This document shows positions 43,733 to 53,063 of a stretch of DNA of 64,000 bases, one piece after another. Source of the stretch: Rufibacter roseus (GTDB lineage Bacteria; Bacteroidota; Bacteroidia; Cytophagales; Hymenobacteraceae); assembly GCF_001647285.1 (NCBI RefSeq), contig NZ_LRML01000004.1:62001-126000 (forward strand), given 5' to 3'. Numbering within the stretch: the first letter of the stretch is position 1; every line of letters begins with the position of its first letter. The notes under the pieces are model-generated. The model was given only the letters and a program-made list of their open reading frames with translations, had not been told where the DNA came from and did no database searches. The position numbers and the translations under genes are program-made.

Positions 43733-44899
43733 TTATCTGCCCTTCATCTTCTCCAAGGCTTGCTCTATATCTTTGATAAGATATTCTGGTTCCTCTAGCC
43801 CTATGTAGAACCTCACCAAGGTAAAAGGCAGTGAAGATTTATAGTTACCCGATTTATAAGCTGCAGCAGCCGGATAAATCAAAGACTCATGCCCACCCCA
43901 AGAAGCAGCCATCAGAAAGTGTTGTAAGCTGTCACAGAAAAGATCTACCTCTTCTATTTTGTCTGTTTTAAGCCGGATGGTAAACTGACCAGTATTATTC
44001 TTCATCTGCGCTTTAGCTAACTGGTACTGGGGGTGTGCCGGCAGAAAAGGCCACATAATTTCCTCTATTTCCTCTCGGGTTTGCAAGTATGCCACTACCT
44101 GTCTGGTAGTTTGGGCAATCCGCTCCATCCGGATGGGCAATGTGCGTAGTCCGCGCAAAAGTAACCAAGCATCATGCGGAGACAGCACTGCACCTAAAGT
44201 CATGAACTCAGTTTCAAAGATCTTGTTGATCATCTGGCGGGTTCCACACACAACCCCTCCCATGGCATCGCTGTGACCACCAATATACTTTGTTGCCGAG
44301 TGCACCACCAAGTCAATTCCCATGCTTGCCGGATTCTGGAACAAAGGGCTTGCAAAGCTGTTGTCTATGACGGTGCAAATTCCACGTTCTTTTGCCAACG
44401 CTGCAATGGCGGCAATGTCTTGCAGCTCAAACGTAAAAGAGTTGGGGCTCTCTAAGAAGTAGAGTACTGTGTTAGGTTGGGTTGCTGCCAAATAATTAGC
44501 AGGATCAGTTCCGTCAACCATTGTCACTTCTACCCCAAAACGGGGCAAGAACCGCTGCATCAGTTTATTCGTCCACGTGTAAGGCTTTTTCACACACACC
44601 ACATGGTCTCCCGCTCTTACCTGAGAAAGCACCGCTGCAGACACCGCCGCTATACCACTGCCAAAAGCAATGGCATGTTCAGTTCCTTCCAGCGCGGCAA
44701 TTTTCTTCTCCAGCATATCCACGGTTGGGTTGTTGCCACGGGTGTAGAAATCTACCTCGGCTTCATGCTGCAGAGCATAGCGCATGGCTTCCACGGTACG
44801 GCAGGCAAAGTTGCTGGTCTGAACAATAGGTGGTGCCACTGCATTGAAATAGCTGTCTCTGTCTTCACCTAATTCGTTTAGAATGTAAGAAATGTCCAT
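43733..44899 (-). CDS. PLP-dependent trans-sulfuration enzyme (cystathionine gamma-synthase/lyase type)
   Basis: A 388-residue Cys/Met-metabolism PLP enzyme. Features: NAVAPPIVQTSNFAC, FYTRGNNPTVDMLEKKIAAL, GSGIAAVSAAVLSQVRAGDHV, the PLP Lys at about 204 in HSATKYIGGHSD, and GPFTIRLKT-like strands (GQFTIRLKTDKIEEV) plus SWGGHESLIYP and RFYIGLEEPEYLI. Whether it acts as synthase, lyase or methionine gamma-lyase cannot be decided by eye. The start is ATG 44899 (MDISYILNELG); longer forms would read through the terminator of the upstream gene. It lies in tandem with the porP-like gene. Confidence 0.9.
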   Translation of the reverse strand: MDISYILNELGEDRDSYFNAVAPPIVQTSNFACRTVEAMRYALQHEAEVDFYTRGNNPTVDMLEKKIAALEGTEHAIAFGSGIAAVSAAVLSQVRAGDHVVCVKKPYTWTNKLMQRFLPRFGVEVTMVDGTDPANYLAATQPNTVLYFLESPNSFTFELQDIAAIAALAKERGICTVIDNSFASPLFQNPASMGIDLVVHSATKYIGGHSDAMGGVVCGTRQMINKIFETEFMTLGAVLSPHDAWLLLRGLRTLPIRMERIAQTTRQVVAYLQTREEIEEIMWPFLPAHPQYQLAKAQMKNNTGQFTIRLKTDKIEEVDLFCDSLQHFLMAASWGGHESLIYPAAAAYKSGNYKSSLPFTLVRFYIGLEEPEYLIKDIEQALEKMKGR

Positions 44900-44974
44900 A
44901 TAAGGCAGGCTGAAATGGTTTCTTACTTCTACTCTATGTAGCGCAACGGAGTTACCATTCATGTAAAGGCAGTA

Positions 44975-45016
44975 AAAACAAAAAGGGCGGTGCTGTTGCA
45001 CCGCCCTTTTTGTTTT
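44975..45016 (-). terminator. Terminator of the PorP/SprF-like gene
   Basis: A perfect 19-bp stem (AAAACAAAAAGGGCGGTGC at 44975-44993 with complement at 44998-45016, loop TGTT), 15 bp past the stop codon. Confidence 0.9.
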
Positions 45017-45030
45017 ATTACAAATAAGTA

Positions 45031-45942
45031 TTAGAATTTATATCTAAGACTTGCCTCTACTTGCGGATCAGGCTTAGCTACACCATTTGCTTCTTTTGTG
45101 ATGTCAAAGGAAGTCATGAACTGGAACTTGTCATTAAGGTTTACGCCGGCATTTACTACTACAGGAGCAGATTTATCGAATTGGCCACGGTAAAACAAGC
45201 CACCCACCAAAACTTTATAATTAGCCAAGGCTCCAGCTTGAATATTTGTTTCAGCACCTGAATATAAAGCACGATCTACTAAGAAAGATGGAGTGATGCT
45301 TACCTGATCAGCCAAGTTGAATTTATAGCCTGCCGTCAAAAACATTTCTCTTACATCTTCACGTTCAGCAGTCTGTGATAAATTGAAAGTAGGCTTCAAT
45401 AAACTAGTGAAACTAGCCCCAGCATAAAAATCACGATGGTTCAACCAAACCCCTAAGTCAATGTCTGGTCTAAGATCATTGTCATGACCAACCATACGGC
45501 GCCCATCAGGCCCTGCTGGCAACTCATACAAATCAACGTTCAAATATTCGGCTGCCAGTTGGGCACCTATGGCAATACTGCTTTGCTCGCCTAAAATAAA
45601 TCTCTTAGAATAGGTCAAACCAAACTTTCCGAGCCAGAAAGCATCAAATTGGTCATACATCATCAGCACGCCTACTCCATTACGAGTGGTATCTCCCACT
45701 TGCCCTTGATACGTGGCTATGACAGACAACGGAGCCGAAGATGACTTACCTCCAATAGAGTTAAGGTGTGTGGTCAAGCCTAAGACTCTCTTCCCCTCAG
45801 CACCGGCATAGGCTGGGTTAAGATAAAAGTAGTTTTGATGGTAAAGCCTGGGTACCATGGTTCTTTTAGGTACCGTTTGAGCTTCTGCAAGACTAGCTCC
45901 GAGCATTACCAGCCCAAAGGCAAGTATTCTTTTCAACTTCAT
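45031..45942 (-). CDS. PorP/SprF family type IX secretion membrane protein
   Basis: A 303-residue outer-membrane protein. A signal peptide (KRILAFGLVMLGASLAEAQ) is followed by the family opening QNYFYLNPAYAGAEGKRVLGL, GVGVLMMYDQFDAFWLGKFG, YSKRFILGEQSSIAIGAQLA and DIDLGVWLNHRDFYAGASF, and a beta-barrel tail ending in SLRYKF. PorP/SprF proteins belong to the type IX secretion and gliding machinery, in which they may attach modules to the cell surface. The gene has its own terminator. It lies next to a cluster of T9SS cargo genes. Confidence 0.9.
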   Translation of the reverse strand: MKLKRILAFGLVMLGASLAEAQTVPKRTMVPRLYHQNYFYLNPAYAGAEGKRVLGLTTHLNSIGGKSSSAPLSVIATYQGQVGDTTRNGVGVLMMYDQFDAFWLGKFGLTYSKRFILGEQSSIAIGAQLAAEYLNVDLYELPAGPDGRRMVGHDNDLRPDIDLGVWLNHRDFYAGASFTSLLKPTFNLSQTAEREDVREMFLTAGYKFNLADQVSITPSFLVDRALYSGAETNIQAGALANYKVLVGGLFYRGQFDKSAPVVVNAGVNLNDKFQFMTSFDITKEANGVAKPDPQVEASLRYKF

Positions 45943-46073
45943 GGATATATACTAAAAAAGAAATTCAACAATAGAAGCCAGTATATGGCTTGCCTATAAT
46001 AGCATTGTTTTGATGATCATTAAACTGCGGAGTAGACTTTAAAGTTCATCTCAGTTCTAGAAGGTATAATTAA

Positions 46074-47795
46074 TTAATATCCATAAGCTACATCGTCTCC
46101 TCTAGGGTCGGCGCCTCCTTCCCATGTTCCGTTGGGTAATCTCACTATTCCTTCTACCCTTCCAAATTTGCCACGGTTGCGTATTTGGTGCCCAATTTTT
46201 TGTAAAGTTTCTCTGACCTCTGGCGTAAGCGCTGCTGCCTCTGGCTGAATGTGGTCTGGCAACCACTGGTGATGGAACCGCGGTGCACTTACTGCAGCCT
46301 GCATGGTCATGCCATGGTCTATCACGTTAAGTATAGTTTGGAAAACAGAAGTGATAATGGTAGAACCGCCAGGTGTGCCTACAATCATGAAAAGCTCTCC
46401 GTCTTTTTCAAGTATGGTTGGAGTCATAGAGCTGAGCATTCGCTTACCTGGAGCGATGGCGTTAGCCTCACCACCTAATAAACCAAACATATTCGGTACA
46501 CCAGGTTTTGCGCTAAAGTCATCCATTTCATTGTTCAACAGAAAGCCAGCACCTTCTACCACCACTTTAGAACCATAGTTACCATTCAATGTAGTGGTCA
46601 CAGAGGCTGCATTTCCCCATTGGTCTACAATAGAATAATGCGTGGTCTGGTCACTTTCCTTCGCCATAAAGTCGCCGGCCAATACCTGTACCGAGGGAGT
46701 AGCTTTGTTCATTTGTACAGTAGCCATGCGTTGGCGCAGGTAGTCTTGGTCTAGCAGCTTTTCTACAGGCACCTTATAATAATCCGGATCACCTAAGTAA
46801 GTTGCTCGGTCAGCGTACACCCGCCGCTCCGCCTCTACCATAACATGTACTGTGTTTGGCTTCTGCCATCCCCAGGCTCTTAAGTCATAAGGCTCCACCA
46901 TTTTGAGCAGCTGCAGCAAAGCTAAACCGCCGCTGGAAGGTGGCGGCATTGAAATTACTTTATACCCTCTGTAGGTGCCAATTACAGGGTTACGCCAAAC
47001 AGGCTTGTATTCTTTCAGATCTTGATGGGTGATTATTCCACCGCCGCGTCTCATTTCTTTCACAAACAAATCAGCAGTCTCTCCTTCATAAAAACCTGCT
47101 CTACCCTTGTCTCTGACACGCTCTAAGGTACGAGCCAATTCTGTGAGCGGCAGCACATCACCAGCTTTCCAGGGAGTATTTCGTACCAAGTGAGGGTTGA
47201 ACTTATTGGCTTGAATAAACTCCTCACGGGTTTCATTCAAAGCATTTGCCTCCCGCTCAGTCAGTACTACCCCCTTAACAGCTAAGTCTATAGAAGGCTG
47301 AATTACTTCTTTCCAAGGCAGTGTGCCTAATTTCCGGTGTGTCTCCACTAATCCGTCTACTGCACCCGGTACGCCTACGGCCAAATGTCCTAATGTACTG
47401 GCCTCTGGCAGCACATTGCCTTGGGCATCAAGATACATGTCTCTGGTAGCTGCAGCGGGTCCTCTTTCACGATAGTCTAAAGAACCAGTTTCTCCGTTAT
47501 TCTTTCTGTATACCAAAAAACCGCCACCACCAATATTTCCGGCTACCGGAAAAGCAACGGCCAAGGCAAAGCCTGTAGCTACCGCTGCATCATAGGCATT
47601 GCCACCCTTCTTCAATATTTCCAAACCAATTCTTGACGCTTCTGGGTGCGCACTTACTACCATGCCCTTAGAGGCAATAACACCTCTTTCTCCTTGGGCT
47701 GTGCTTACTGTTTTTTGACTGGAAAAACGGCAGCCCACAAACTGAAGCAGCACCATTACCAGCAGGAAAATATTTCGAAACAAAGTGGGGTTCAT
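46074..47795 (-). CDS. ggt: Gamma-glutamyltransferase
   Basis: A 573-residue N-terminal nucleophile hydrolase that splits or transfers gamma-glutamyl groups from glutathione. A lipoprotein-type signal (FLLVMVLLQFVGC) is followed by GMVVSAHPEASRIGLEIL, GNIGGGGFLVYR, the autoprocessing site where Thr384 begins TTHYSIVDQWGNAAS, NNEMDDFSAKPG and GTPGGSTIITSVFQ. The enzyme matures into large and small subunits. ATG 47795 (MNPTLFRN) is preferred; a TTG at 47840 would place the start inside a palindromic element. Periplasmic or membrane-attached location is inferred from the lipobox. Confidence 0.93.
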   Translation of the reverse strand: MNPTLFRNIFLLVMVLLQFVGCRFSSQKTVSTAQGERGVIASKGMVVSAHPEASRIGLEILKKGGNAYDAAVATGFALAVAFPVAGNIGGGGFLVYRKNNGETGSLDYRERGPAAATRDMYLDAQGNVLPEASTLGHLAVGVPGAVDGLVETHRKLGTLPWKEVIQPSIDLAVKGVVLTEREANALNETREEFIQANKFNPHLVRNTPWKAGDVLPLTELARTLERVRDKGRAGFYEGETADLFVKEMRRGGGIITHQDLKEYKPVWRNPVIGTYRGYKVISMPPPSSGGLALLQLLKMVEPYDLRAWGWQKPNTVHVMVEAERRVYADRATYLGDPDYYKVPVEKLLDQDYLRQRMATVQMNKATPSVQVLAGDFMAKESDQTTHYSIVDQWGNAASVTTTLNGNYGSKVVVEGAGFLLNNEMDDFSAKPGVPNMFGLLGGEANAIAPGKRMLSSMTPTILEKDGELFMIVGTPGGSTIITSVFQTILNVIDHGMTMQAAVSAPRFHHQWLPDHIQPEAAALTPEVRETLQKIGHQIRNRGKFGRVEGIVRLPNGTWEGGADPRGDDVAYGY

Positions 47796-47797
47796 AC

Positions 47798-47832
47798 GTT
47801 TTGGATGTCTTTTTGAAAAACGGCTTAAAAAC
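47798..47832. repeat. Dispersed palindromic element directly upstream of ggt
   Basis: Half-sites GTTTTGGATGTCTTTTT and AAAAACGGCTTAAAAAC. It lies 3 bp before the ggt start codon, so it would be in the 5' leader of the message. Confidence 0.6.
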
Positions 47833-47950
47833 AATGGCAACTAATTAGTACCTTCTGAAAAAGCTGAGCAAAGAAGGTACAAAGAAGATGTCTCTTATTG
47901 GCCAAATAACTTGAAAAGCGGCTAAAGTAACGTATTATTCAGCGCATAAA

Positions 47951-47981
47951 AAAGCCTGCCCATTAGAATTGAGCAGGCTTT
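47951..47981 (-). terminator. Terminator of the large T9SS cargo gene
   Basis: Stem AAAGCCTGC (47951-47959) with complement 47973-47981, plus an extra CA/TG pair, 20 bp past the stop codon of the next gene. Confidence 0.75.
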
Positions 47982-48000
47982 GGTTTCACTTTTTGACGTG

Positions 48001-51000
48001 CTAGTTCTTCACTATTCTTACCTGATAGGTATTGCCTGCGGCCTTTACCCTTACCAGATACATGCCAGCTGCCGCTGCACTTAATTTTTGGTTTAAACGG
48101 TTAGTTACGGCATCAGCGTTGCCGTTAGTTTTCAGAAGAACCTCACCTGTAAGGGAGTATAACTGCAACTCAAATGCCTTACCCCCCATTCCGGAAGGCA
48201 AAGCTAACTGTACTGTTCCTGTAGATGGATTTGGGTATACCTTGAAACCAGCCGCATAGCTCTTATCTTCAATACCGAGTGGTCCCGTAAAATTGAAGCG
48301 TGCCATAACAGGCAAGTGGTCTGAGGTAGTACTGGTGTAGTAATCAGCGGAAGACGCATTCACTATGTCAAACGGTATTACTACACGGGCAGAATTGGTG
48401 ATATAGTAATCCTGCAGCTCGTTTGAATACATGATATGGTCTATTACATTATCACGGGTTACGTATGAGCGCAGGCCTGCTTGGCTCAAAGGCATACTGG
48501 CAAAACGATACCGGTTCACATCATCTACAAAAGATTGATAAGTAGAGGCCGTGGGACTACTAATGTCTGCCACCGTAAAGTCAATGTCATCATTGTAATC
48601 TCCCAGCATAATGATGTTTGCGGTTGGGAAGTAGCGGTCCAAAGAATCCTTCAATACCTGCACGTCTACTCTTCGGCGGTTGTAGGCGTTAAGTGCTACT
48701 TCAGGGGAGCCGCTCTCGTTCGCCTTGGCATGAATATTAATCAAATGAATCCGTTTAGAAATGCCGTTAATGGTGGCATCTACCTCCAGAAGATATGGAT
48801 ATCTTCCGCTGGCCCAGAAATTCTGGATACCCGTAGTCCCCTGCAGCAAATATCTCCGGTGCACTTCATTTACTGTAGCTCTTTTATAAAAATAAGCCAC
48901 CTCCTGGCTATTATTGGCATACGCCGACATAAACCCGTCGTACGCTGGCAACAAAGCTTTAAGCTCATTGAAAGCTGTTTCATTTGAGATCTCCTGAAAA
49001 GCATACACATCGGCGTCCAGGGCTTCTATCACTTTCTTCACGTTATCCCGCTGCAGTGTTTCATTGCTGGGCCCTTGGCCGGTAGAGCCGAACCACTCAA
49101 TGTTCCAGGTAACTACGTCAAACGTTCTGTCTTTATCTAACACCGAGGCGGTAAGATATCCAACTGTCTGGTTGAGATTTTCGGCTGCGAAAGTAACTGG
49201 TCCGGCAAAAGCTTTATCGGTTACGTTAGGCGCAGTAAAGCGAACAGTAAAGGTGTTCGAAGCCCCCTCTGCCTGTGTAAAGGTTATACTCCGAGAGAAA
49301 TCTGTACCGTTTTTAGACAAAATGAATTGCTCAGGCGCTTCTAAAGTCACCTCAGAATGTAAACCATTGATGTTGAAAGTAAAAGTTTTATCTACGGTTG
49401 TGCCCGGCGCAACAATTCCGAAATCAGCGTTGGCCAAATAGTTTAGGCTACTAACCAGGCTTGCGGGTGGCATTGTGTTGGAATTTGTGATGGCAACATC
49501 ATCAATGGTCCATCTGGGAGCTGCACTAGTTGTAGAGTTGTAGACAAAGGCAATGTACACGTTGCTCTGCTTGAAATTAGAAAGATCAACATTCAAGGTC
49601 TCCTTCCATACATTGGAATTCTCTGCCGGAAACTGACCATTCAACTCTGCCCAAGTAACTCCGTTGGCAGTAGGGCTGCCTGTGCCGCTGTAATTAGTAG
49701 ATACCATCAGTTTTAAAGGAGCTCCAGCAAATGCTGTTCTGGACCAGAAAGAAAGTACCGGATAGGTGTAGCCGCTACTTAAGTCAACTGGAGGTGAGAT
49801 AAGCCAATCTTCGTTTGTTTGATTTCCTCCGCTGAACCCACTCATCTGCACGGCATTGCCAGTTTGGCCAAAGGTAGTGCAGCTCCAAGTTTGGGCGCCG
49901 GTAATGCTGTATTGAGTCCAACCGCCAGGCAATGCAGAGCTGCAGGCATCGAAATTTTGAAAATTAGGATTATACGCAGTGCCAGACAACGTCACTGTTA
50001 CCTCTTGCGCTCCGGCAGAAGTATGCGTAATAGTACCCGTGTTATCAGTCGTACTTTCCGGGGCAAAACGAACATAGACTTTCTGCGCCGCAGCCAGTTC
50101 TGCCTGTGTATAAGTCAAAGATGCGGTTCCGTAGTTAGTCTCCTCATTTGTTTTAGAAATTTGATAAGGCCCGTTTACTGATACTGTAACAGGTCCTTGT
50201 AAATACATAGCTGACAAATCATACCCTGCTCCGGCTGACTTTCTCATTGTTTCAGTAAGCGGAAAGGTCAGGGAGCTTTCTGAGGTGCTAATGGTGGGTG
50301 TACCCGTTGCTGAGGTGGTGAAAGTATAACTAGAACCGGATATACCTGCGAAAAAATTACCAGAGACATCTTTGAATGCCCTGTTGTCAACAGTTGCCGT
50401 GTATGTAATACCAGGTTGTAAGGCAATATTCTTAATGATTACCTGCTCACCATTGTACTCCACTTCTGGATCTGTCGCACTTCTGGAGATACTTCCACCG
50501 TCCCAGCTGAGCGTTACCTGCCCCGTTCCAGCTAAAACTAATTCGCTAAAGTTCAACACAATGTCAAGTTGGGTAGCCACGTTAGCTGCTCCATTAACCG
50601 GTGTAGTAGAAATAAGAGAAGGAGGAACATTGTCTACGGCACTATAGGTAGGGGTTACCGTTAGGTCATCAAGGGCATACATTCCGTCATTACCAACATC
50701 ATTGTTGTCTGTCCACCTGAACCATACGATTTCACCAGAGCGCAAGAGAAGATCAATTGCACCATTGATGGCAGTTTTATTAGTATCAGCATTTCCATTT
50801 ATAGCCGCTGCCGAAGATGAACTTACTTGTTTTTCAACTAGATTAAGCGAAGACACAGCCACCCAGGTGCCGGTATTTAAACTTGTGGCATTGGTACTGT
50901 ATTCAAAGGTGACTACCTCATTTACATCTGACGCGCTACCGGTTTTCCACTGTTCCATTACCCCAGCTATGCTCAGCCTGGTAATATCATTGTTGGTGCC

Positions 51001-51336
51001 GTTGGTAAAACTCACGCCAAAGGCTGGAATTGTAGTTCCGGAGGCAAGCGAACCAAGGGCACGGTCAGATGATCCCGTTGCACCTACATTGTACACGTTA
51101 CCACTGTTACTGTCACCATTTGACACCTCCGGCGACAATCTTTCACCTACCGTACCGTTACCAGACATTCTTATGGCCGCCCAACCCGTTGGCAAGGTGG
51201 TGGTGCTCCCCATTCCATCAAAATTCTCTGTATAATTACCTCCGGAAAGATTAATCTGCGCCAATGCATCAGGCGAATATGCTGTCCAGATTAAACCAAT
51301 CAGAAGTAAACTAAGCTTTTGTAGTTTTTTTACCAT
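48001..51336 (-). CDS. Large T9SS cargo protein with endonuclease/exonuclease/phosphatase domain
   Basis: An 1111-residue secreted protein. A signal peptide (KLSLLLIGLIWTAYSPDALAQ) is followed by beta-sandwich domains, including a SbsA-like Ig domain (about 235-345), a choice-of-anchor-J-like domain (DWLISPPVDLSSGYTYPVLS, 458-625), another Ig-like unit (630-735), and an EEP nuclease-like domain (about 740-1010) with VVTWNIEWFG, FQEIS, MLGDYNDD, NVIDHIMYSNEL and TTSDHLPVMARF. The last 75 residues are a type A sorting domain (YPNPSTGTVQL ... VRIVKN). It is predicted to be exported as a DNA- or phosphodiester-degrading enzyme. ATG 51336 is used; GTG 51339 is also possible. Confidence 0.88.
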   Translation of the reverse strand: MVKKLQKLSLLLIGLIWTAYSPDALAQINLSGGNYTENFDGMGSTTTLPTGWAAIRMSGNGTVGERLSPEVSNGDSNSGNVYNVGATGSSDRALGSLASGTTIPAFGVSFTNGTNNDITRLSIAGVMEQWKTGSASDVNEVVTFEYSTNATSLNTGTWVAVSSLNLVEKQVSSSSAAAINGNADTNKTAINGAIDLLLRSGEIVWFRWTDNNDVGNDGMYALDDLTVTPTYSAVDNVPPSLISTTPVNGAANVATQLDIVLNFSELVLAGTGQVTLSWDGGSISRSATDPEVEYNGEQVIIKNIALQPGITYTATVDNRAFKDVSGNFFAGISGSSYTFTTSATGTPTISTSESSLTFPLTETMRKSAGAGYDLSAMYLQGPVTVSVNGPYQISKTNEETNYGTASLTYTQAELAAAQKVYVRFAPESTTDNTGTITHTSAGAQEVTVTLSGTAYNPNFQNFDACSSALPGGWTQYSITGAQTWSCTTFGQTGNAVQMSGFSGGNQTNEDWLISPPVDLSSGYTYPVLSFWSRTAFAGAPLKLMVSTNYSGTGSPTANGVTWAELNGQFPAENSNVWKETLNVDLSNFKQSNVYIAFVYNSTTSAAPRWTIDDVAITNSNTMPPASLVSSLNYLANADFGIVAPGTTVDKTFTFNINGLHSEVTLEAPEQFILSKNGTDFSRSITFTQAEGASNTFTVRFTAPNVTDKAFAGPVTFAAENLNQTVGYLTASVLDKDRTFDVVTWNIEWFGSTGQGPSNETLQRDNVKKVIEALDADVYAFQEISNETAFNELKALLPAYDGFMSAYANNSQEVAYFYKRATVNEVHRRYLLQGTTGIQNFWASGRYPYLLEVDATINGISKRIHLINIHAKANESGSPEVALNAYNRRRVDVQVLKDSLDRYFPTANIIMLGDYNDDIDFTVADISSPTASTYQSFVDDVNRYRFASMPLSQAGLRSYVTRDNVIDHIMYSNELQDYYITNSARVVIPFDIVNASSADYYTSTTSDHLPVMARFNFTGPLGIEDKSYAAGFKVYPNPSTGTVQLALPSGMGGKAFELQLYSLTGEVLLKTNGNADAVTNRLNQKLSAAAAGMYLVRVKAAGNTYQVRIVKN

Positions 51337-51563
51337 CACAACTTGGTTAATATTTAAATAATACAGACTAACTCCTCTGCTAATCCTATTTAATAAATAC
51401 GGTTCCTGTCAAAAAAATCCGCAAGCAGAAAAAAATATCTGTCACCAATAATCTATTGCGTATTCATTATCAGCAACTTATCAAATAACAAAACAAGTTA
51501 CCAATGCCGCATGAGTACAACCTGAAGATAACATTTAAAGAGTGGTAACCGGCATAAAAGAAA

Positions 51564-51590
51564 AGCCACCTGGTTACTCCCCAGGTGGCT
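51564..51590 (-). terminator. Terminator of the second T9SS cargo gene
   Basis: Stem AGCCACCTGG (51564-51573) with complement 51581-51590, 47 bp past the stop codon of the gene at 51637. The rest of the 297-bp gap shows no gene. Confidence 0.75.
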
Positions 51591-51636
51591 CCTCAATATT
51601 GTTTGCTGAATTTTATCAGCTAAGAAATCTCAATCG

Positions 51637-52602
51637 TTAGTTTTTAATGATTCTGGTCTGGAAAGACTCTCCGTTGCCATCTATACGTACCAAATAGATA
51701 CCTGCAGCAGCAGCGGTTAATTTCTGAGCAAGCTCAGCATTTAAAGTCTGCTCAGAACCAGCAGCTTTTAAAAGAACTTTACCATCAAGGCTGTAAACTG
51801 TTAAGCCTACATTTCCTTTAGCAGCAAGGCTGGCAGGTAATTGTAATTTGGCTACACTAGTAGTTGGGTTAGGATATAACCCTATGTTACCTGCTCCAAA
51901 TTCTTTTACGCCTGTAGTGGTAGAGCCGTTAATGACAATATTGTCAAACCCAAGACCATCTCTTCCTCCACTTGCACCACTCACTACTACTTCATAGGTT
52001 ACCCAGCGCAACTGCACGATTGGCTGATTCTCGGCTGCATCTGGCAACGTAACAGATATTTCCTGCTTAGCATTGGCTACTCTATCAACACTGCTATAGT
52101 CGCTATCTGCTACTTCAATCCAATCACCGGTCTCACCTACTCTATATTGTAAGGTTACGCCGGCAGACCTTGGCTGGTCATGAATGAGATTTATCTCATA
52201 AGCTACCGTTACGTCAGAATAATTTGTTGTGTTAATAGCGGTAGCCAACACACTAGCTCCGGTAGTTGAATTACCAGTCAATTGAATGTACAACTGATTG
52301 TTTTCGTTATTATAATAGTTGTAAACACTTGAACTACTAGTTTGAGTAGTAGTCACAGCAGAAATAGAAGCATCAGCAGATACGGTAGTAGTTAGCGCTG
52401 CCTCCTTGCTATTCTTAGCAGGAGAAACCCAAGCTGCGACACCTGCCGGAAGCGTGGTACCTGCTGAACCCATTGAATTAAAGTTCTGCTCGTATGGCAA
52501 AGTTTGAGGGGCAGGATTTGTCTGTGCAAATGCATCTAAGCCATTTACTAGTGATAAGCCAGCAGCTAATAAGAAACCTAATTTGTGTAAGGGTTTAACC
52601 AT
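51637..52602 (-). CDS. T9SS cargo protein with type A sorting domain
   Basis: A 321-residue secreted protein. Signal peptide KPLHKLGFLLAAGLSLVNG ends near AQTNPAPQ. The mature part is one beta-sandwich-like domain (PYEQNFNSMGSAGTTLPAGV, YRVGETGDWIEVADSDYS, VQLRWVTYEVVVSGASGGRD, GLGFDNIVING) of the jelly-roll kind that binds carbohydrates or calcium in other proteins. The C-terminal sorting domain (FGAGNIGLYPNPTTSVAKLQ ... TRIIKN) sends it through type IX secretion and to the cell surface. Role unknown. Its leader and sorting domain closely resemble those of the neighbouring cargo gene. Confidence 0.87.
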   Translation of the reverse strand: MVKPLHKLGFLLAAGLSLVNGLDAFAQTNPAPQTLPYEQNFNSMGSAGTTLPAGVAAWVSPAKNSKEAALTTTVSADASISAVTTTQTSSSSVYNYYNNENNQLYIQLTGNSTTGASVLATAINTTNYSDVTVAYEINLIHDQPRSAGVTLQYRVGETGDWIEVADSDYSSVDRVANAKQEISVTLPDAAENQPIVQLRWVTYEVVVSGASGGRDGLGFDNIVINGSTTTGVKEFGAGNIGLYPNPTTSVAKLQLPASLAAKGNVGLTVYSLDGKVLLKAAGSEQTLNAELAQKLTAAAAGIYLVRIDGNGESFQTRIIKN

Positions 52603-52691
52603 AAAAATAAGTATTTAAGTAAATGTTCAAGAGCTTTATATGTATTGAGGCAATAAGCTTACTGACAACCGTTCGCACTAATACAGATAGG

Positions 52692-52699
52692 CAAAAGTA
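52692..52699 (-). promoter_or_regulatory. Candidate -7 element of the second T9SS cargo gene
   Basis: Minus-strand TACTTTTG followed by CCTAT, an exact TAnnTTTG match about 90 bp upstream of the start codon; no clear -33 element. The rest of the 52603-53063 gap shows no gene. The neighbouring cargo gene has the same TTTGCCTAT context. Confidence 0.4.
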
Positions 52700-53002
52700 A
52701 GTATAACACCCGTTCTTACCATTAGCCATAAGTTAATTTTATGTAAAAATTTTGCTTATAGCTATTCTTGTAAAACACACAGTATTTCAATGCTTTTTTA
52801 TGAGAAGATCATAACAAGACAGCCTTACCATTGTATTTCTTACAATGCGTTCAGTTCTTCTGATTCTTACAAGAGCAAAGGAGAGAAAAGCAAGGCAGTA
52901 TTACGTGTAAAATCTTCGGCAACAATGAAGAAATTAACCCTTGCCTCTGACGATTAGATTTGTAACATCAGGGAATTTGACTGACAAAACCTGTCATAAA
53001 AA

Positions 53003-53037
53003 AAGCAAGTCTTCAGGTATACTCTGTAGACTTGCTT
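53003..53037 (-). terminator. Terminator of the third T9SS cargo gene
   Basis: Stem AAGCAAGTCT (53003-53012) with complement 53028-53037 and a 15-nt loop, 27 bp past the stop codon of the gene at 53064. Confidence 0.7.
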
Positions 53038-53063
53038 CTAACCTTGCCAATTAACAAAATTTT

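Noticed and set aside
44900-45001. Longer trans-sulfuration enzyme N-terminus
   Set aside because: It would read through the perfect terminator of the PorP/SprF-like gene; the internal ATG fits the family.
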